Positions 10,201-18,316 of a DNA stretch of 64,000 bases are shown here, piece by piece. The stretch spans positions 248,001-312,000 of the forward strand of contig WJMJ01000059.1 of NCBI GenBank assembly GCA_014728035.1, read 5' to 3'. The notes beneath the pieces were generated by a model. It was not told the DNA's origin and did not search any database. It saw nothing but the letters and a program-made list of their open reading frames with translations. The stretch comes from Promethearchaeota archaeon (GTDB lineage Archaea; Asgardarchaeota; Thorarchaeia; Thorarchaeales; Thorarchaeaceae). The position numbers were made by a program, and so were the translations under genes. Positions within the stretch are counted from its first letter, which is position 1. Each line of letters begins with the position of its first letter.

Positions 10201-13200
10201 TTGACAATTAACTCAAACTCAACAGTTTATCATTTGAATGAGACTGCTTTCATATGGGGCTATTTGGAACATGAGAATGGAACCGGCTTATCGGGACAAT
10301 CCATCACAATCAATTGGGACTGGAATAATGGAACTGTGGATGTAATCCCTGTCGTAACAAATTCAACTGGTCATTTTGAGTATATCTATTCATTTTCATT
10401 AGCCGATGGTGAAGGAACAATTGACATAAATGCGACATATACAAGCCCCACAATTCTATACAATGGTTCTGTAGCTTACTTGATGCCATCGATGATTCAT
10501 CAGCTTTATCAACTTAGTCTTACTGGTGATTTTGATCAAACTCCTGCTGAGTATCATCTTGATGAATCATTCATATTCTCTGGCTCTCTCAGTTTTGTCG
10601 AGAATGGTAATCCCATATCTGGTGCAACAATTGTAATTAGCTACCTGAATAGTTCGGGAGTATTTACCTTCGATAAAGTCACTAACTCATCTGGTGGATA
10701 TTCTTTCCAGTACAATTGCACACTTAATGATGCACTTGGTGCAATTTACGTTTGGGCATCTTATCTTAGTACTGATCCTTTGTGGGAGAATGCCCAGTCT
10801 GTAAATAGAACCGCAGATTTAATTCTCTATCAAATGTCATTAACTATTAACACAGATACCAGCTCATACTTCCTTGATGAGATAGTTACCGTGACTGGAC
10901 AACTAACCTTCCAAGATAATGGAACTGAATTAGCTGACAAACCTATCCGGGTATGGTGGAATAATGGGTCTGCGTATGCTTTTGAATGGTATATAACAAA
11001 TAGTACTGGACACTTTACCTTTCTATACAATCTTTCTTTAGATGATGCTACTGGTATGGTTGATATTTGGGCTGAGTTTGAAAATACAATTCCTTTATGG
11101 GATAATGCAACCTCAAGTACGGTACAAATTCTACTCGAACTTTACCAATTTGATTTGACCATCTCAACGAATAGTTCTTCATATTTCTTAGATGAAGTTG
11201 TTTATGTAACTGGGCAGCTAGTATTCTCTCACAATAGTACTCCAGTAGAAAATGGTGCAATTCGTATCCTTTGGAATAACGGAAGTGTGTTTCAGTTCCA
11301 GTGGTACTATACTGATAGTTCTGGACAATTCGACTTTTACTATAACCTTTCAACATCGGATGCTACTGGTACTGTTCTTATTCAAGTGGAATTTGAAAAC
11401 ATTAATCCATTATGGAACAACGCATCATCAAATTCTGTATCTATTGATTTAGATTATTACTCGTTCACTCTAGGTATTGCTACAGATGCTGGATTCTACT
11501 TCTTAGATGAAGTTGTACATGTATATGGACAATTAACATATACGCACAATGGCACTGAATTGGTTGGTGCACCTATTCGTATCTCTTGGAATAATGGATC
11601 AACATGGTTCTTTCAGTGGTATTATACAAACAGTACTGGGTACTATAACTTCTATTACAATCTCTCCCCCTCCGAAGGTGAGGGAAACATCGATATCCGT
11701 GCATATTTTGAGAATACCAATCCTTTGTGGAATAATGCTACTTCACTTCTGCACTCGATTAGTATTGGTAAATATTCGACAACTATGACCGTCATGTTAT
11801 CGCCTAATCCAGTTTATCTTAACGAGACCCTGACAATTTACATATATCTCCAGTTTAGTCATAATAGCTCGGGAGTTTCTGCTCAACAAGTCAATCTTTA
11901 CTGGAACAATGGGACTGAATTTTTCATAGCCTCCATCATTACTGATGCAAATGGTGAATACTGGTACACCTATTCGAAGATGGATGAAGATACAATCTGG
12001 ACCGGAATAACTATTCATGGAGAATATGCCGGAAATGCTCTCATCGCAGGGGTGAATTCAACAGGACAAGGATTGACACTACAGCAGTGGCCAACAATAT
12101 TCACAGGTGTCAATACTGGTGGAATTACTATCTATCACCTCACTGAAACTATCATAATATCTGGAACTTTGTATTATGACACCAATCCCGATGTCGTATT
12201 TGGCGGTGCAACTATTGATTTATTACTTGATGGCTGGCTTGCAAATCAAACCGTGACCGGGTCCGATGGATCATTTACGGCCTATTGGTATATCAATGAA
12301 TCAGTTTCCTATAGTACTTACACTCTTACCGTTCGATATCTGTCCGGTGTCAATTGGATTGCCGATGCAAGTGATTCGCTATTTATTTCTATTACAGAGA
12401 ATGCACTATCTTGGATATTCACAGTGTCACCTACTCCTGTTAATTTGGGTCAATCTGTTAGCATAACTGGCACTCTACTCTTAGAAAATGGAACTGGGTA
12501 TGCTGGTGCAAGCGTGAATCTATATTGGCGTCATGAATCTGGCCCCGATATCTTCATCACCTCTGTAGTTACACTTGGAGATGGTTCCTTTAGCTACAGC
12601 CATTTTATCGATTTATCAACTCCTCTCGGTGACAGCGATTTCTGGGCAAACTGCACCCCTGCAGACTCCCACATTGCAGCTGGTCAGTCCCCAATTCGTA
12701 CAATTCTAATTCAAACCATTGCAGTGGAACTAACTTGCTCAACAGATACAGGGTCTGACTATCGAGGTAGTTCCGTTACAATTTCTGGATTATTGACCTT
12801 TTCAAATGGGACTCCAATGTCAGGATATAACATTGGTATATTTTGGAATGGTGCATTGCTCACGAATAGAACCACTGATGGTTCTGGCTCTTACTCTTAT
12901 TCTTTCATAATTGGTTGGACTGTTCCTGTTGGGACAATCTCCTATTATGCAGTATTTACACGTCCAGATGCGTCCTATGCGCATGCACAAAGCCAAACAA
13001 GGAATTTCGACATTCGTGACCTCATTCAACTAACTTTGTATCCACAGACAATAACCGAGATTACTGCTGGCGAAGAACTCGCCGTTTCCGGTTATGTTAC
13101 AAATGGAAATAATAGTGTTGAAGGGGTTTTCATCCAAATTGTGTTTGATTCTTCTCTGCAATCTGAGGGGGCGACAACAGATTCTATTGGTGAATTCCTT

Positions 13201-14106
13201 ATTTCCTACACAATACCCACCTCTACTGCAGTAGGTGACCATACGATAAGCATTGGGGTAGTTTCATCGTACTATGACCTGTCCAGTACTCCAGACTCGT
13301 GGATCATTTCAGTGCAGGCAGACTCTGAAATCGAGGTGGAGTTTGTTAGCCTCGCTGACACAATGGTTGGCGAAACTATCACTTTTCGATTCCATGTACA
13401 ACGAACGAGTGGTGAGCTAATTACCAATGGATCAGTTACAATTGAGCTGGGAAATACCGTAATCGGCACCTATTCGATTGCGTCTAGCACGTGGACAGAA
13501 CACGCCTTTACAATACCTCTCTCTTGGTCTGAAGGAAGTGGGTTATTCACTCTGCATGCAATTTACTCAGGTATAGCCGACATCGCTGGGTCCGAAGCAG
13601 AATCCGATGATTCAATACACATATTCTCACGGGATGTTGTTTTTGATACAAGCCAGACTCTCTCGGTAGTAATTCCCGGGCAACCTCTTGTGATTACTGT
13701 TATACTTACAGATGACTCTACCGAACCAATTCCGATTAAGAATAGGGATGTTCGAATTGACCTTAACGGAACCGATTCTGTTCGACTCACAACAAATGAT
13801 GCAGGTAGAGTTAGCTATACTGCTTTCGAAGCAGCTCCAGAAGGTCAATTTAATTTTACCATAGTTTTATTGTCCACAACGATAGATGTCCAGTCTGATA
13901 CACAAATAGTCCAAATAGGAATAGTACCTATTCCTGGATTGGACACCGCACTAATTATTATGTGGGTTGTTATCATTGCTATCGAGGTGGTTGTTGCCAT
14001 GATTATCTTTGCTAGATATGGTGCAGCAATCTCACGATGGACAAGACGTTTCCGTTTCCGGATGTGGGATGGAACAAAACTCAGTCAATACATAAAACAC
14101 GGGTGA
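7279..14106 (+). CDS. Giant transglutaminase-like/Ig-repeat surface protein (2275 aa)
   Basis: The start is TTG at 7279, eight bases after AGAGGGA. One N-terminal membrane segment (about residues 13-35) anchors an extracellular chain that ends in a C-terminal segment (about 2220-2245) and a short basic cytoplasmic tail. Residues 270-395 have the transglutaminase-like core found in this gene neighbourhood (DFATAYSVYMRSLDIPARV, FWAEVFIP). The catalytic positions are replaced: proline or methionine where Cys is expected, methionine for His, and VIPF where the Asp motif should be. About residues 430-2210 are Ig-like beta repeats of about 100 residues with very many N-x-S/T sequons. The four at 10504-11770 are close copies. 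I infer a heavily glycosylated cell-surface scaffold. It heads the MoxR/DUF58/DUF4129 operon. Confidence 0.85.
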   Translation: MSDSTSTSRRKIGFTTIVSSIFLIATLVWGTTTLIMIQTGQGRIQTPHEPYTEIEDWAYNIPWAGGRASWFDNINYTDLPLDQPLPEDLMNQLENVIFIAEPSDPLQLWRASAFDSYDGSGWKKSSIAEYSVSTTSLADATAQGNEIYTVYLNLTAGSSVGEVQLPIIFPDQQIITDSFTTYPSGRLLSYTLTTDDYGTVLLGPTVQGDPGENVLFSYQVTYSTQDLENIESTAIEDANAGLNAPPSIRNLYSVLDIPLSQRVQDNISQFDTLNAFENSSALDVALYVEQYFKSTFDLMMDPDEYSERPSDGQEVTDWFIERGGGLPMDFATAYSVYMRSLDIPARVTMGYAVGDQDGDQRIIRVRHMMFWAEVFIPTSDGGDWIQVIPFSLTPDMGGGQTPENVDETSIELYAFPADLDFPYGVIGEDAYIGAAMSAEGFFISQPETITFYDHTDEVVMGSTTIQPGELFPLANLTYVFPEGSFIGQHNISATWTGPDFSVSNWTYITVGGSASPVSLPSISAIDGFIRDTPDVIDPKTVQVNIANGFDNHTAYWDDTISVQGVLTVGGSPVNGSTLENDQVQIMWDNVFYANATIAEDGSYSLDIFVDPFDFVRMTVGGHEIKSYYAGEFTESNVIFPGESQPSTVTVQGIVSFTYSVTPTLTFRGDVIEFEGVAQLRNGTTLDGITVGIIFDGVLVNTTTSNSSGGFLGYYTIPGATPSGSYPASVNWTSPGSGIYANISGDTSTEVFIDVQTGATDLTIQTNPIAPGPIHIFESVTVFGNLTETETGNGIVGREITIYWESDSVINLGTVTTGTGGYYELTFGVPDGYLGNVTIWSVFDAVSDPSYLPTESFNRTMTVVKWLTQVQVSVDPNPVHLLEDLSIDVRVYLPENGSYLSNAPVTIWWQNSTTTHNLTIEITNSTGWIHYQYTIPIDHSFEIVNITAQFISPALAYSDNVSSSYFVQITNYLTTLTINSNSTVYHLNETAFIWGYLEHENGTGLSGQSITINWDWNNGTVDVIPVVTNSTGHFEYIYSFSLADGEGTIDINATYTSPTILYNGSVAYLMPSMIHQLYQLSLTGDFDQTPAEYHLDESFIFSGSLSFVENGNPISGATIVISYLNSSGVFTFDKVTNSSGGYSFQYNCTLNDALGAIYVWASYLSTDPLWENAQSVNRTADLILYQMSLTINTDTSSYFLDEIVTVTGQLTFQDNGTELADKPIRVWWNNGSAYAFEWYITNSTGHFTFLYNLSLDDATGMVDIWAEFENTIPLWDNATSSTVQILLELYQFDLTISTNSSSYFLDEVVYVTGQLVFSHNSTPVENGAIRILWNNGSVFQFQWYYTDSSGQFDFYYNLSTSDATGTVLIQVEFENINPLWNNASSNSVSIDLDYYSFTLGIATDAGFYFLDEVVHVYGQLTYTHNGTELVGAPIRISWNNGSTWFFQWYYTNSTGYYNFYYNLSPSEGEGNIDIRAYFENTNPLWNNATSLLHSISIGKYSTTMTVMLSPNPVYLNETLTIYIYLQFSHNSSGVSAQQVNLYWNNGTEFFIASIITDANGEYWYTYSKMDEDTIWTGITIHGEYAGNALIAGVNSTGQGLTLQQWPTIFTGVNTGGITIYHLTETIIISGTLYYDTNPDVVFGGATIDLLLDGWLANQTVTGSDGSFTAYWYINESVSYSTYTLTVRYLSGVNWIADASDSLFISITENALSWIFTVSPTPVNLGQSVSITGTLLLENGTGYAGASVNLYWRHESGPDIFITSVVTLGDGSFSYSHFIDLSTPLGDSDFWANCTPADSHIAAGQSPIRTILIQTIAVELTCSTDTGSDYRGSSVTISGLLTFSNGTPMSGYNIGIFWNGALLTNRTTDGSGSYSYSFIIGWTVPVGTISYYAVFTRPDASYAHAQSQTRNFDIRDLIQLTLYPQTITEITAGEELAVSGYVTNGNNSVEGVFIQIVFDSSLQSEGATTDSIGEFLISYTIPTSTAVGDHTISIGVVSSYYDLSSTPDSWIISVQADSEIEVEFVSLADTMVGETITFRFHVQRTSGELITNGSVTIELGNTVIGTYSIASSTWTEHAFTIPLSWSEGSGLFTLHAIYSGIADIAGSEAESDDSIHIFSRDVVFDTSQTLSVVIPGQPLVITVILTDDSTEPIPIKNRDVRIDLNGTDSVRLTTNDAGRVSYTAFEAAPEGQFNFTIVLLSTTIDVQSDTQIVQIGIVPIPGLDTALIIMWVVIIAIEVVVAMIIFARYGAAISRWTRRFRFRMWDGTKLSQYIKHG
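10504..11770 (+). repeat. Four near-identical Ig-like coding repeats
   Basis: Four consecutive units of about 315 bp within the giant gene. Each encodes the order SYFLDE, GQL, NGT, WNNGS, WYxTNSTG, YNLS and NPLWNNATS. The second to fourth units are the most alike; the first is more diverged (YHLDE, GSLSF, DPLWENA). Similarity at protein level indicates recent tandem duplication. Confidence 0.85.
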
Positions 14107-14114
14107 TATAATAA

Positions 14115-14558
14115 ATGCAACTTCAAATAATCCTTCCAGCAGCAGCTCTTAGTGGTGCAATAGTCGTTGTACTATTGTACCTCTATCTGGTCAAAGGTAT
14201 GTTCAGAAGGCCTGTAAGTCCAACAGGTGTGGATATTCCTGGAAAGCTGAGGAATATCAAAAAGCTCGCAAATGCTGGAAAGTATGGTGCAGCAATTACT
14301 TTAGCGTATCGAACGTTCGAACAGATGTGTGGAGCAAGGATTGGCTCAGAAAGAGCTAACTCCGAAACAGCTCGTGAATATCTTGAACGTGTGCTTAAGA
14401 CACTTCCATTGGACACAGCTACTTTGGAAGAGTTTGTTGATACATATGAGGAAGCGCGATTCTCAAATCATGAGATGTCTCAAGATCGATATGAGTATGC
14501 AATTAGGGTGTTTACTGACATCTATCCAAAAATCGATTCGACTGCACGTGTAGAATGA
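14115..14558 (+). CDS. DUF4129-like membrane-anchored protein
   Basis: A 147-residue protein with one N-terminal membrane segment (about residues 5-28). A soluble helical domain follows (LRNIKKLANAGKYGAAITL, then TAREYLERVLK and the FVDTYEEARFSNHEMS signature). That last pattern is the DUF4129 hallmark, a cytoplasmic helical domain that accompanies transglutaminase-like and MoxR genes. The start ATG has GGGTGAT seven bases upstream, contained in the stop region of the giant gene, so translation is coupled. In many genomes this domain is the C-terminal tail of the transglutaminase protein; here it is a separate gene. Exact role unknown. Confidence 0.7.
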   Translation: MQLQIILPAAALSGAIVVVLLYLYLVKGMFRRPVSPTGVDIPGKLRNIKKLANAGKYGAAITLAYRTFEQMCGARIGSERANSETAREYLERVLKTLPLDTATLEEFVDTYEEARFSNHEMSQDRYEYAIRVFTDIYPKIDSTARVE

Positions 14559-14581
14559 ACAGTAATTGGTGGAAGTAGTAA

Positions 14582-15973
14582 ATGGGCTGGAAAGAAGTTC
14601 TTCAAATAATCGTATTCGCTCTGGCATGGTTTCCTGTGGGTATACTGGTGAGTACCAGTGTATCTGGAGGTGAAGAAATATACCAACATGATTTCAGTAT
14701 TTATAATGACGCTTACGACGGGTTAAGCCAATACCGTCTTGCCATTGAGAATGTAAATTATGATGTAGAAACTATACAGTCCTCCATGAGTGTAATTTCA
14801 AGATATAATGGGTCTGCTGTTTTGGTAATAATGGGTCCGGTCCAGGATTTCACTATTGATGCAGTCTTAACAATATTCAACCATTTACAAGCTGGTGGGG
14901 GTGTTCTTATTGCAGATGATTTTGGTACTGCCAATCGTTCATTTGGTTTGCTTAACACACTCTTAGATGGAATATTTACGGGCCAATTACCAGTTGATGT
15001 TCAAGGTTTCTTATCATATACTGATGGAGTCCTTTTAGATTTGGATTCATATGATAGATCCCCAAAGCTCCCAGTGATTCGTGACCTTCGAATTGGACTT
15101 GATGGTGGTGCGTTAACCCAAGGAGTTTCAGAGCTCCGTCTTAATTGGGCGACCGCAATAAATCCAAGATGTTTGATTGGAGCTGCTGGTATTGCATTTA
15201 CTACTATCAGATCTTGGTGTGAAACAGACATTGAAGACACCAACCCTGCACCTGATGAACACGAATGGGCTGGAGCTCTTCCTGTTGCTGGTGCTATTGA
15301 TTTAGGCGCTGGTGGATTAAGTGGTCGTATCGTTGCTGTTAGTGACCCAAGTATGTTCAATAATGATATGTGGGGCAGATCCCCAGGAAATCGGCAGTTC
15401 GGCATGAATATTGTTAATTGGTTATCACATGGAGATAATTCTATACCCGTGGTCTTCAGTGAGAATCTTCTAGCTGTACCTGTCAATTCTCCCGAATGGT
15501 TTTTTGGTGCCTATCTTAGTAGAATTCTTTGGATGAGTACCAATCCTATACTAGCTCCAATTTATCCACTTATGACCGCAATAGGAATCAGAAAGTATCT
15601 GCCAGACATGAAGAAGGTTGAGGTCAAATCAGTTTCAGAAGTTTTCCTTCGTCGTGGACAGACCTATTTCAGTGAGCGAATGGCGTACTACAGAACCGAG
15701 GGAAATTATGCAAGAGTAGTCAAGTTATTGTATCGAAAACTTCGACGAGACCTACGTAGAAAACAACACATGACTGAATTCAGTCCTGAAAAGACATGGG
15801 AACTTATCAAACATATAGATAGTAAGATGAAAAAACAAGAATTCTTCAAAACTTTTGAACGAATTGATGAAATCGCATCTGATCCGGGTAAAAAGATCCG
15901 TGAAAGTGAGATGATGGATTTGTTTTTCTTCCTTCGTACTATCACATCACAATTAATTGACTCAAAAAGTTAA
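14582..15973 (+). CDS. DUF4350-like membrane protein
   Basis: A 463-residue protein with an N-terminal membrane segment (about residues 7-27). An extracellular-type alpha/beta domain follows with NYDVETIQSS, SAVLVIMGP, GGGVLIADDFGTANRSFG and the turn IVAVSDPSMFNNDMWG. This is the DUF4350 pattern: a GATase-like domain often found beside MoxR. A second membrane region lies near residue 315-340, and a charged helical cytoplasmic tail reaches the C-terminus. GGTGG upstream gives the ATG start. It sits fourth-gene-like inside the MoxR cluster with gaps of 14-23 bases, so it is surely co-transcribed. Molecular function is unknown for the family. Confidence 0.7.
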   Translation: MGWKEVLQIIVFALAWFPVGILVSTSVSGGEEIYQHDFSIYNDAYDGLSQYRLAIENVNYDVETIQSSMSVISRYNGSAVLVIMGPVQDFTIDAVLTIFNHLQAGGGVLIADDFGTANRSFGLLNTLLDGIFTGQLPVDVQGFLSYTDGVLLDLDSYDRSPKLPVIRDLRIGLDGGALTQGVSELRLNWATAINPRCLIGAAGIAFTTIRSWCETDIEDTNPAPDEHEWAGALPVAGAIDLGAGGLSGRIVAVSDPSMFNNDMWGRSPGNRQFGMNIVNWLSHGDNSIPVVFSENLLAVPVNSPEWFFGAYLSRILWMSTNPILAPIYPLMTAIGIRKYLPDMKKVEVKSVSEVFLRRGQTYFSERMAYYRTEGNYARVVKLLYRKLRRDLRRKQHMTEFSPEKTWELIKHIDSKMKKQEFFKTFERIDEIASDPGKKIRESEMMDLFFFLRTITSQLIDSKS

Positions 15974-15987
15974 GGTGGAACAAAAAG

Positions 15988-16974
15988 ATGACATTAGAAG
16001 ATAGTGGATTAGGTCAGTCTGGTGGAATTGCACCGATGACCATAGATGAGGTGCACGAGCTCTCATCTGAAATCATCCGAGAATGCGGACGAGCCGTAGT
16101 TGGAAAAATCGACATCCTCCGAGATGTGCTGATTGCCTTTCTCTCAAACGGCCACGTTGTTCTTGAAGGTGTACCTGGCCTTGCAAAAACCTACATGGCG
16201 CGTACATTCTCATCCATTCTTGGTTGTGCTTTCAAGAGAATACAACTCACCGTTGACACACTTCCTGCTGATATTCTCGGAAGTAATGTGTTTAATCAAA
16301 AAAGTGGTGAGTTCTGGTTTAGGAAAGGACCTGTATTTGCCAATCTCGTTCTAGCTGACGAGATTAATCGTTGCCCTCCTAAGTCACAAAGTGCCCTCTT
16401 GGAAGTAATGGAAGAACGCCAAGTTTCAATTGAAGGAGTGACTAGAAAGCTTCCTAAACCATTCCTGATTATTGCAACACAGAATCCTGTTGAACAGGAA
16501 GGAACTTATCCTCTGCCTGAAGCACAACTGGACCGGTTCATGTTCCGATTGATATTAGATTATCCGACTGGCGCTGAAGAAGCTGAAGTCATCCGCAGAA
16601 AACATGTTGGCGACATAACCGACCTTCGTGTGCTAGCGGACCCAAGTACCCTTATTCGTATGCAAGAAGCATGCAAACAAGTATTCCTGGAAGAAGATAT
16701 CATCAGCTACATCCGTGATATAGTTATTCGGACTAGGAATGACCCACAGATCCTGTTAGGAGGCTCCCCACGTGCATCTTTGGTGCTCATGAATGCGTCC
16801 AAGACTAGAGCAGCTATGCATGGTCGTGATTATGTTATTCCTGAAGATGTTCGCAAACTCTGTGTTCAGACCTTGAATCATCGGCTTCTACTCAAACCCG
16901 AAGCCGAACTCGAAGGATTGACCGTTGAACGAATTGTATCCAAGATTCTTGGTGAAGTTGATTGTCCAAGATAG
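15988..16974 (+). CDS. moxR: MoxR-type AAA+ ATPase
   Basis: A 328-residue AAA+ ATPase of the MoxR group. Walker A is GVPGLAKT (residues 61-68). Walker B is LVLADEINRCPPKSQSALLE. Sensor 1 is IIATQNPVEQEGTYPLPEAQ and the arginine finger region is LDRFMFRL. The C-terminal lid helices end LNHRLLLKPEAE. All catalytic residues are present. MoxR ATPases act as chaperone-like activators of neighbouring von Willebrand factor A or DUF58 proteins, and the DUF58 gene is directly downstream. AAGGTGG precedes the ATG. Confidence 0.95.
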   Translation: MTLEDSGLGQSGGIAPMTIDEVHELSSEIIRECGRAVVGKIDILRDVLIAFLSNGHVVLEGVPGLAKTYMARTFSSILGCAFKRIQLTVDTLPADILGSNVFNQKSGEFWFRKGPVFANLVLADEINRCPPKSQSALLEVMEERQVSIEGVTRKLPKPFLIIATQNPVEQEGTYPLPEAQLDRFMFRLILDYPTGAEEAEVIRRKHVGDITDLRVLADPSTLIRMQEACKQVFLEEDIISYIRDIVIRTRNDPQILLGGSPRASLVLMNASKTRAAMHGRDYVIPEDVRKLCVQTLNHRLLLKPEAELEGLTVERIVSKILGEVDCPR

Positions 16975-16993
16975 TTGATTGAGGTAGATTCAC

Positions 16994-18316
16994 GTGATTA
17001 CTCAGAGAGGCTTTGTGGTGCTATTTGGAGGAATTCTTTTACTTACTAGTGGGTTTTCCTTCTATAATTTCTATTTGACTCTGTTAGGGGTCTATCTAAT
17101 TGTAGGGCTCGTTGTCACCTTGCCCCTCTTTGCAACCACCGCTAATATCGCTGGCATCGAGGTCGAACGTCGCATTAGCAAAGTGAAAGTCTTCTCTGGC
17201 GACTTCCTCCGGGTTCGAGTCACTGTGAAAAACACCTCTAGAAGGCACTTCGATTTCATCGAATGCTGGGACCGCTTTCCAGAAGTTTGGACGCTTGCAA
17301 TTGGTGAAAATTTCATTGCATCTCGGATTGAGCCGAACAGTAGTATAACCTTCTCGTATATACTCCAAGTTCGGATGCGTGGTCGGTACTATCTTGGTCC
17401 GACAGAGATAATCCTTCGAGACCGTCTGGGACTGCACTATTATCGACGTATAGTATTTGAGAAAACTGAGATTCTTGTGTATCCTACTTGGAAAGATGTT
17501 CGCCGTTTGGAATCGATGGGAAAACAGAGGCAGCTTGGACTCATGTTTGGCGCACACAGAACCAAAATCATTGGGATGGGTACTGACTTTGCAGGATTTC
17601 GAGAGTACCAGCCTGGAGACTCGTTCCGTTCTATTGACTGGAAGAGTAGTGCAAAACGGGGCGAGATGATGATTCGTCAATATGAGATGGAGAAGAACAT
17701 CCAGGTCGTATGTATGGTTGATACAAGTGGTAGTATGGGTAATGGATATCCCGAGAATACGAAATTGGAATATGCAATTCGAGCTGCGGTTCTATTGACT
17801 CATATGGGTCTCGAAAGAAAGGATCTTGTCGGCACATGTGTATTCAGTGAACTTGTTCATTCTTATGTTCCACCTTCAACACGACCAAATCACATGTACG
17901 ATGTTCTAGAAGCACTAGCAATGGCTGAGCCTTCTGGTTGGAGTGATTACGAATCTGCTATTTCCTATGTTATTTCCCAGACGCAAAAACGATCCTTTAT
18001 CATATGGCTTACTGATTTAGAAGAGAGTCCTGCTCCACTATTGAACGCTATGAAGACACTTGTTGCAAATGGGCACAAAGCTATGGTGATAAGTCCCTTT
18101 GGACCTTGGTTTGAAGCTCCTGTAGGACAATTCGGTCCGGTTGACAAAGTCTTAGCTGAAGCAGTTTCAGAAGAGTTATGGGAGCGAAGAACAAAGATTG
18201 CTAAAGCTCTGGCTCGTTTTGGTATTTCAGTAGTAAATGTTGGACCTGAAGACTTTCTTCCTACAATTATCAAGCAATATGAAACTGCTAAACAAAGAGG
18301 AGTTGCTATGTTTTGA
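16994..18316 (+). CDS. DUF58/VWA-domain membrane protein
   Basis: A 440-residue protein. Two N-terminal membrane segments (about residues 3-45) are followed by a beta domain with VKNTSRRHFDFIE and then the DUF58 signature GTDFAGFREYQPGDSFRSID. Next comes a VWA-like domain with the metal site DTSGSMGNG near residue 245 and later SYVISQ and IIWLTDLEES. A MIDAS of DxSxS type is intact. The start is GTG preceded by GAGGTAG. DUF58 proteins are the usual partners of MoxR ATPases. The stop overlaps the next start in TTGA. Confidence 0.9.
   Translation: MITQRGFVVLFGGILLLTSGFSFYNFYLTLLGVYLIVGLVVTLPLFATTANIAGIEVERRISKVKVFSGDFLRVRVTVKNTSRRHFDFIECWDRFPEVWTLAIGENFIASRIEPNSSITFSYILQVRMRGRYYLGPTEIILRDRLGLHYYRRIVFEKTEILVYPTWKDVRRLESMGKQRQLGLMFGAHRTKIIGMGTDFAGFREYQPGDSFRSIDWKSSAKRGEMMIRQYEMEKNIQVVCMVDTSGSMGNGYPENTKLEYAIRAAVLLTHMGLERKDLVGTCVFSELVHSYVPPSTRPNHMYDVLEALAMAEPSGWSDYESAISYVISQTQKRSFIIWLTDLEESPAPLLNAMKTLVANGHKAMVISPFGPWFEAPVGQFGPVDKVLAEAVSEELWERRTKIAKALARFGISVVNVGPEDFLPTIIKQYETAKQRGVAMF

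Noticed and set aside
10504..11770. Possible mobile element or CRISPR-like array because of repetition
   Set aside because: Repeats are coding Ig-like units of about 315 bp, without spacers or short direct repeats.
8433..13848. Many open frames antisense or out of frame inside the giant surface gene
   Set aside because: They follow from the repetitive Thr/Asn/Ser-rich codons, have no ribosome-binding sites and no protein-like pattern.
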